Positions 60,320 to 64,000 of a DNA stretch of 64,000 nt are shown in pieces. The position numbers and the translations under genes were made by a program. The notes beneath the pieces were generated by a model. It did no database searches, was not told the origin of the DNA, and worked only from the letters and a program-made list of their open reading frames with translations. Numbering within the stretch: the first letter of the stretch is position 1; the number at the start of each line of letters is the position of its first letter. This stretch comes from Annulohypoxylon bovei var. microspora (Eukaryota > Ascomycota > Sordariomycetes > Xylariales > Hypoxylaceae): assembly GCA_022836615.1 (NCBI GenBank), contig MU405283.1, positions 1 through 64,000 of the forward strand, given 5' to 3'.

Positions 60320-61598
60320 ATTGAGCCGAGTTGTATTCAAATCAATCTGTTATGTTAACAGTTTGACGTTTGTAACAGGTCAAATCCGAATTGAAGAAGC
60401 TATTAGAGAAAAAACATGGTAAATTTATTTTTTATGCCGGGCGGTGTAGTACGTCTCCACTTAAACTTTTAAGTCCCCGCCATGCCGCAACATTTCGTGT
60501 AAGACCATTGGCTAGAACTTTTATCAAGCAAAGGTACCTAGGTACTTAGATAAATGGGTTTTTTTTATCCTCGTTTTAACATCTTTTAACTTGCACTTGT
60601 CTTCGGTAGGATTAAAAATTGTTTCTACTATAAGAAATATAGAAATTCAACTGGTTGCTATAGTATGACTTATTGTTTTGTATGAACTATTTTTCGAGGC
60701 GAGCCCGTCACGAGGTATCTCGACATTATTCCCCTCCATATCATTTTTGTCCCTACCTGTATTTAGCGCTGTTCAGTTATCAACCACCCGTATGACGGGA
60801 CTTTGTACGAGCTCCCAATTCAAGATAGCACTCTTTTTTAACATAGGTAGTTATAATTGACAATTAATAGTAACGTGATTTCTATATAATAGATATGAAT
60901 CGTCTTTGACTACTAGTTTTGGACATTGGTGGCTTATCTCAGCACAAAAATATGTTCAAGCTGAATGCTCGCGCCATAACTAAACTAGGTAGCGAGACGG
61001 TAAGCCAATAGCAGGGCTAGAATTTGAACTTCTATAGCATCTCGCCTTAACGGCTGAAAGACTCAACCCCTGTAGCAGCCCTAAAGCCTCATGACATGCT
61101 ATAAGGACCTTAATATGACATATAATCACATGAAAGAAGCGCGGAATAGTAATTAGGGTCTTTGCAAGACCAAGCTGACGGTGCTGTTAAAACTAGGTAC
61201 TAGGTAGGTAGCGAACCGACCAATAAACCCAACTCGGTCAAAGCCGAAAGGGTAAGTAAGCTGCATGGACCAGCATGGGTATAAGCAAATCAGAAGACTC
61301 GTACGAGATAGTATAGAGACGAAATTCTATTTTTAATGTTATAGTAGTATAGTCTCACGTTCGCGACAACTCTTGGCATAATGGCGGTGGTTAGAGTCGT
61401 GAGAATTCAGTGTAGAATCAACCAGCTACCATGTCAAGCGCAGCGGTAGACTAAGAATCATGAAGGTGAAAATAGAACATTTACTAGAATTGAATATGGA
61501 AATCTAAAACTATATATACAGGTTATCTCTCCGAGTTTCTATAGGAATCGCTATTCAAACATCCACCCAACTTGTGATTCCAGAACAACAACGTCAAG
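60320..61598. other. Intergenic region between DRS1 and the secreted-protein gene
   Basis: AT-rich, with no protein gene. A tRNA-like fragment lies at about 61011-61080. A TATA-like CTATATATACA at about 61510 is 90 bp upstream of the next start codon. Confidence 0.5.
61011..61080 (-). other. tRNA-like fragment (pseudo-tRNA or SINE head)
   Basis: On the minus strand there is a good T-arm with the loop GTTCAAA between paired TAGAA and TTCTA, then GCCCTGC, and upstream CAGGG that can pair with CCCTG as an acceptor stem. GCCGTTAAGGCG resembles a class II D-arm. The anticodon arm is missing or collapsed, so this is not a functional tRNA. Confidence 0.35.
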
Positions 61599-63819
61599 AT
61601 GTTCTTCAAGGAAATCGCAATAGCTTCGACCTTGGCAGCTCTTAGTGCTGCCGCTGATTTCAGCAATGGTGGTAAATGCGACACAACATACTACTCGTCG
61701 GCACCACATACCAACACGATAGATGCCGCAACTCAACTCATTGGGTACTTCAACAACCCTTCTAGAAATGGGAAATTAACAATAGGAGCTATGGGAGCGG
61801 GTTCGAATTACGCTGTCCAACGCCAAGTTGGATACAGTCACGCATATCTCGACATAGTTGATGGGAAAAAGCCTACCAATGACCTAAATATCGACATATC
61901 GGAGGTTACGTCTGGTCTTGAGTTACTTATGGCCTCCTGTACCACAGGTCAAGTCATACTGAGCGGTGGGCAATGGAGAGTTGGGATCGCCGTTGAGAAT
62001 CACGTTGGGAAACGCGACTCTGCAGGCCGCGAAACCCGAACCCCAAATCTCGATCTTGACACCAGTGTTGAGATATCAGGTTAGAATTTTTATTTACCGC
62101 TCAACTTACAGCCAAGGTTAACTTTTCGTAGTCCCGCATATTGAGAAGCGAGACACTACGATCGACGCTGGCCTGTACAACTACATACTGAGCATGCATA
62201 ATTCTCAAGCGGTTGACCGAGTCCTGGGCGCTTCTCTTGCTAGCTGGAGCGACGCCGAGTCCAGCGCCGTGAACAACTTCGGACAGGCAATCCAGGATGC
62301 GATTAGCAAAGCAGGCACTTCCAGCGATGATCTAAATGTGTTCCCAGCAGGCAGCCCGTACGCCGCCGTGCTTAACGTAAGTGGACCTAGCAGATATCTC
62401 GCATCTTACTAGCTAACATAGTTTTATAGATTGACGACAAAGATTGGAGTAAAAGTCTAGATTTCGTCGGAGGGTCCAGCCATCTTAAGCAATTCATCAA
62501 GGCCTCGGTAAAAGCGACTGCGGATCAAAAGACTATTCTCAAGACATTCTACCTCCACAAAAAGTATCCCGACTTTGACGTCTCGTTAGGAAAAGTCAAG
62601 ATAGGTATCACAATTCGGAGAGCCGTGTTGAAGAGCGGCGTGTGCAACAAGTGCAAGGACATTGCTCCTAACCCAAGATCATACGACAACACATATCCTC
62701 AATCTAAACCTCTCCCAAGCGGCTGGGATGACAAGGTTTACTGGAATAAGAGGAACATCGACGGCGAATCGAACAGAGCTTGGGACAACACTGCCTTCGG
62801 TGACGGTAATCGCGATCCAAGCATTGCCACCATGCTAGAAGGTATACTAAAGCTATCTACCCCCAGGTTAATACAATGACTAACTTGAAATCGTAGGTGT
62901 TCTTAGCGGCGATTTCCAATTCCAATATAGCACTTTAATTAGACAGAACGTGCACGATACTACTAGACAAGATGGTATCGTAGAGTGTAAGTTTCTGATT
63001 CGGAGCCCCTATATTCACTATTTATGTTGTTAATAACTTGATCACTAACAAATTGCAGTGACCTGGCTCATGGGCGGTTCAATCGAAGAGGCCCAGCACA
63101 ACCAACACTATCAAGGTCACAACCCTGGCGGTCGCCCTGACGTCCTCTTCGTCATCCACCTCCACACCGACCAAATCATTACAATCGATGGCCAACAATA
63201 CATCGGAGTGCAAGCTATGAACTTGATGGTATGCGCAAATCCAAGCCCTTCTCGAGACACGATACTAACAGACTACGTAGCATTCGCAAGAGATCCTAGT
63301 AAACCAGAACCGTGCCAATGTCAACCAAGGGGACCCGAACCGCTCCGTCCGCGTCACAATCGACGACCTCTGCGACGACAACAACTCGGGCGAGAACCCG
63401 CAGGACGGCTTCGCCTGGTATCCCGGGTATCAAAACGACCCCACCAGATACACCCTCCCCGGAGTCCCAAGTTACGCCCGTGCCTACGAGGAGAGCCTGC
63501 TGATCCGATTCGGCGTGCACCTCCACGAGAACGGGCTACTGGGCGAGCACAGCCACTTGTTTGACGATGTAAGTCTCTCCCTTCTCTAGCGAATTGGCGC
63601 AAGTCGTTTATGGGGGATATAAGTCTAATGATTGCATGACGATAGGTTGAACTGGAAGCTGAAGCGGAACACCACTGGAGATATCTCGATTTCCGAAACC
63701 TGGCGGTAAACAACAACGTTGGTCCCAGCACGAGACCCGACGGGAGCCATTACCAGATCCCACGTGGAATGCCCATCCGACAGAGCTGGAATTCTAATAA
63801 TGTTGGATACCAACCTTGA
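61599..63819 (+). CDS. Secreted protein of unknown function, seven exons
   Basis: I do not recognise this protein. The exons are 61599-62079, 62132-62376, 62430-62841, 62897-62986, 63059-63228, 63281-63568 and 63646-63819; all junctions are GT-AG and in frame, giving 619 residues. The N-terminus is a signal peptide (MFFKEIAIASTLAALSAAA). The first third contains GKLTIGAMGAGSNYAVQRQ and a possible dibasic site (HVGKRDS, later HIEKRDT) that could be cut by a Kex2-like protease. A CNKC pair is near residue 350. The C-terminal half is rich in Asn, Asp, His and aromatic residues (WDDKVYWNKRN, HLHENGLLGEHSHLFDD). It is single copy in the window and to the right of housekeeping genes, so probably not part of the metabolite cluster. 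Confidence 0.75.
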
Positions 63820-64000
63820 GATGTATAATTTAGGTACCTAATATCTCACGTTTTATTTTGTGGTCATGGATAAGGGGGTGGATAGTTGGTTCGAGTCTTT
63901 GCATAGGGTTGATTATTTAAAGCATACAGGTCTGAATGGCGTTTTATATAGAGGAATTTTGTATATTTTAACTACCTGCACCTAAACTACCCTAACATTC
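63820..64000. other. 3' flank of the secreted-protein gene
   Basis: AT-rich sequence to the window end; nothing identified. Confidence 0.5.

Overview
The window looks like nuclear DNA of a filamentous ascomycete (Pezizomycotina, probably a sordariomycete). The genes have short GT-AG introns. They include fungal Zn2Cys6 regulators, a non-reducing polyketide synthase with an SAT domain, and clear fungal orthologues of EB1/Bim1, App1 and Drs1. Long AT-rich, gene-poor intergenic stretches carry many short TACCTA/TAGGTA palindromes, and there are no operons or ribosome binding sites. Naming a genus is beyond what the sequence alone allows.

The main content is a secondary-metabolite gene cluster between about 4 and 51 kb. 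It holds all four enzyme types of the fungal tropolone pathway (stipitatic acid trop genes; also xenovulene, eupenifeldin and sepedonin). These are an NR-PKS of SAT-KS-AT-PT-ACP-CMeT-R order (15300-23208, minus; 3-methylorcinaldehyde synthase type), a TropB-type flavin monooxygenase (24983-26506, plus; dearomatisation), a TropC-type non-haem iron dioxygenase (49967-51103, plus; ring expansion) and a cytochrome P450 (4095-5691, minus). Probable accessory genes are a secreted FAD oxidoreductase resembling beta-cyclopiazonate dehydrogenase (29314-30708), a Zn2Cys6 regulator (34122-36281), a zinc-less MDR oxidoreductase (43025-44047), an MFS transporter (45898-47355) and a YCII-domain protein (48305-48634). 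A second, Upc2-like Zn2Cys6 regulator sits at the left edge (371-1678). No terpene cyclase or hetero-Diels-Alderase is visible, so a simple tropolone is more likely than a tropolone-sesquiterpene.

Two apparently ordinary cellular genes lie inside the cluster between the P450 and the PKS: a chromodomain protein (11503-12577) and EB1/Bim1 (13301-14383). The right side is housekeeping: App1 phosphatidate phosphatase (54433-56925) and Drs1 DEAD-box helicase (57946-60319). A seven-exon secreted protein of unknown function (61599-63819) closes the window.

Intergenic DNA holds a small family of MITE-like elements with GCGTCAGATTAAATGGGCC-type terminal inverted repeats. Two copies bracket the P450 and two lie between the FAD oxidoreductase and the regulator. 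A 615-bp hAT-like non-autonomous element with an 8-bp target duplication is at 41650-42264. There is also a decayed short-chain dehydrogenase remnant, an AC microsatellite and two tRNA-like fragments. Exon boundaries were worked out by hand from splice sites and reading frame; each spliced model closes in frame.
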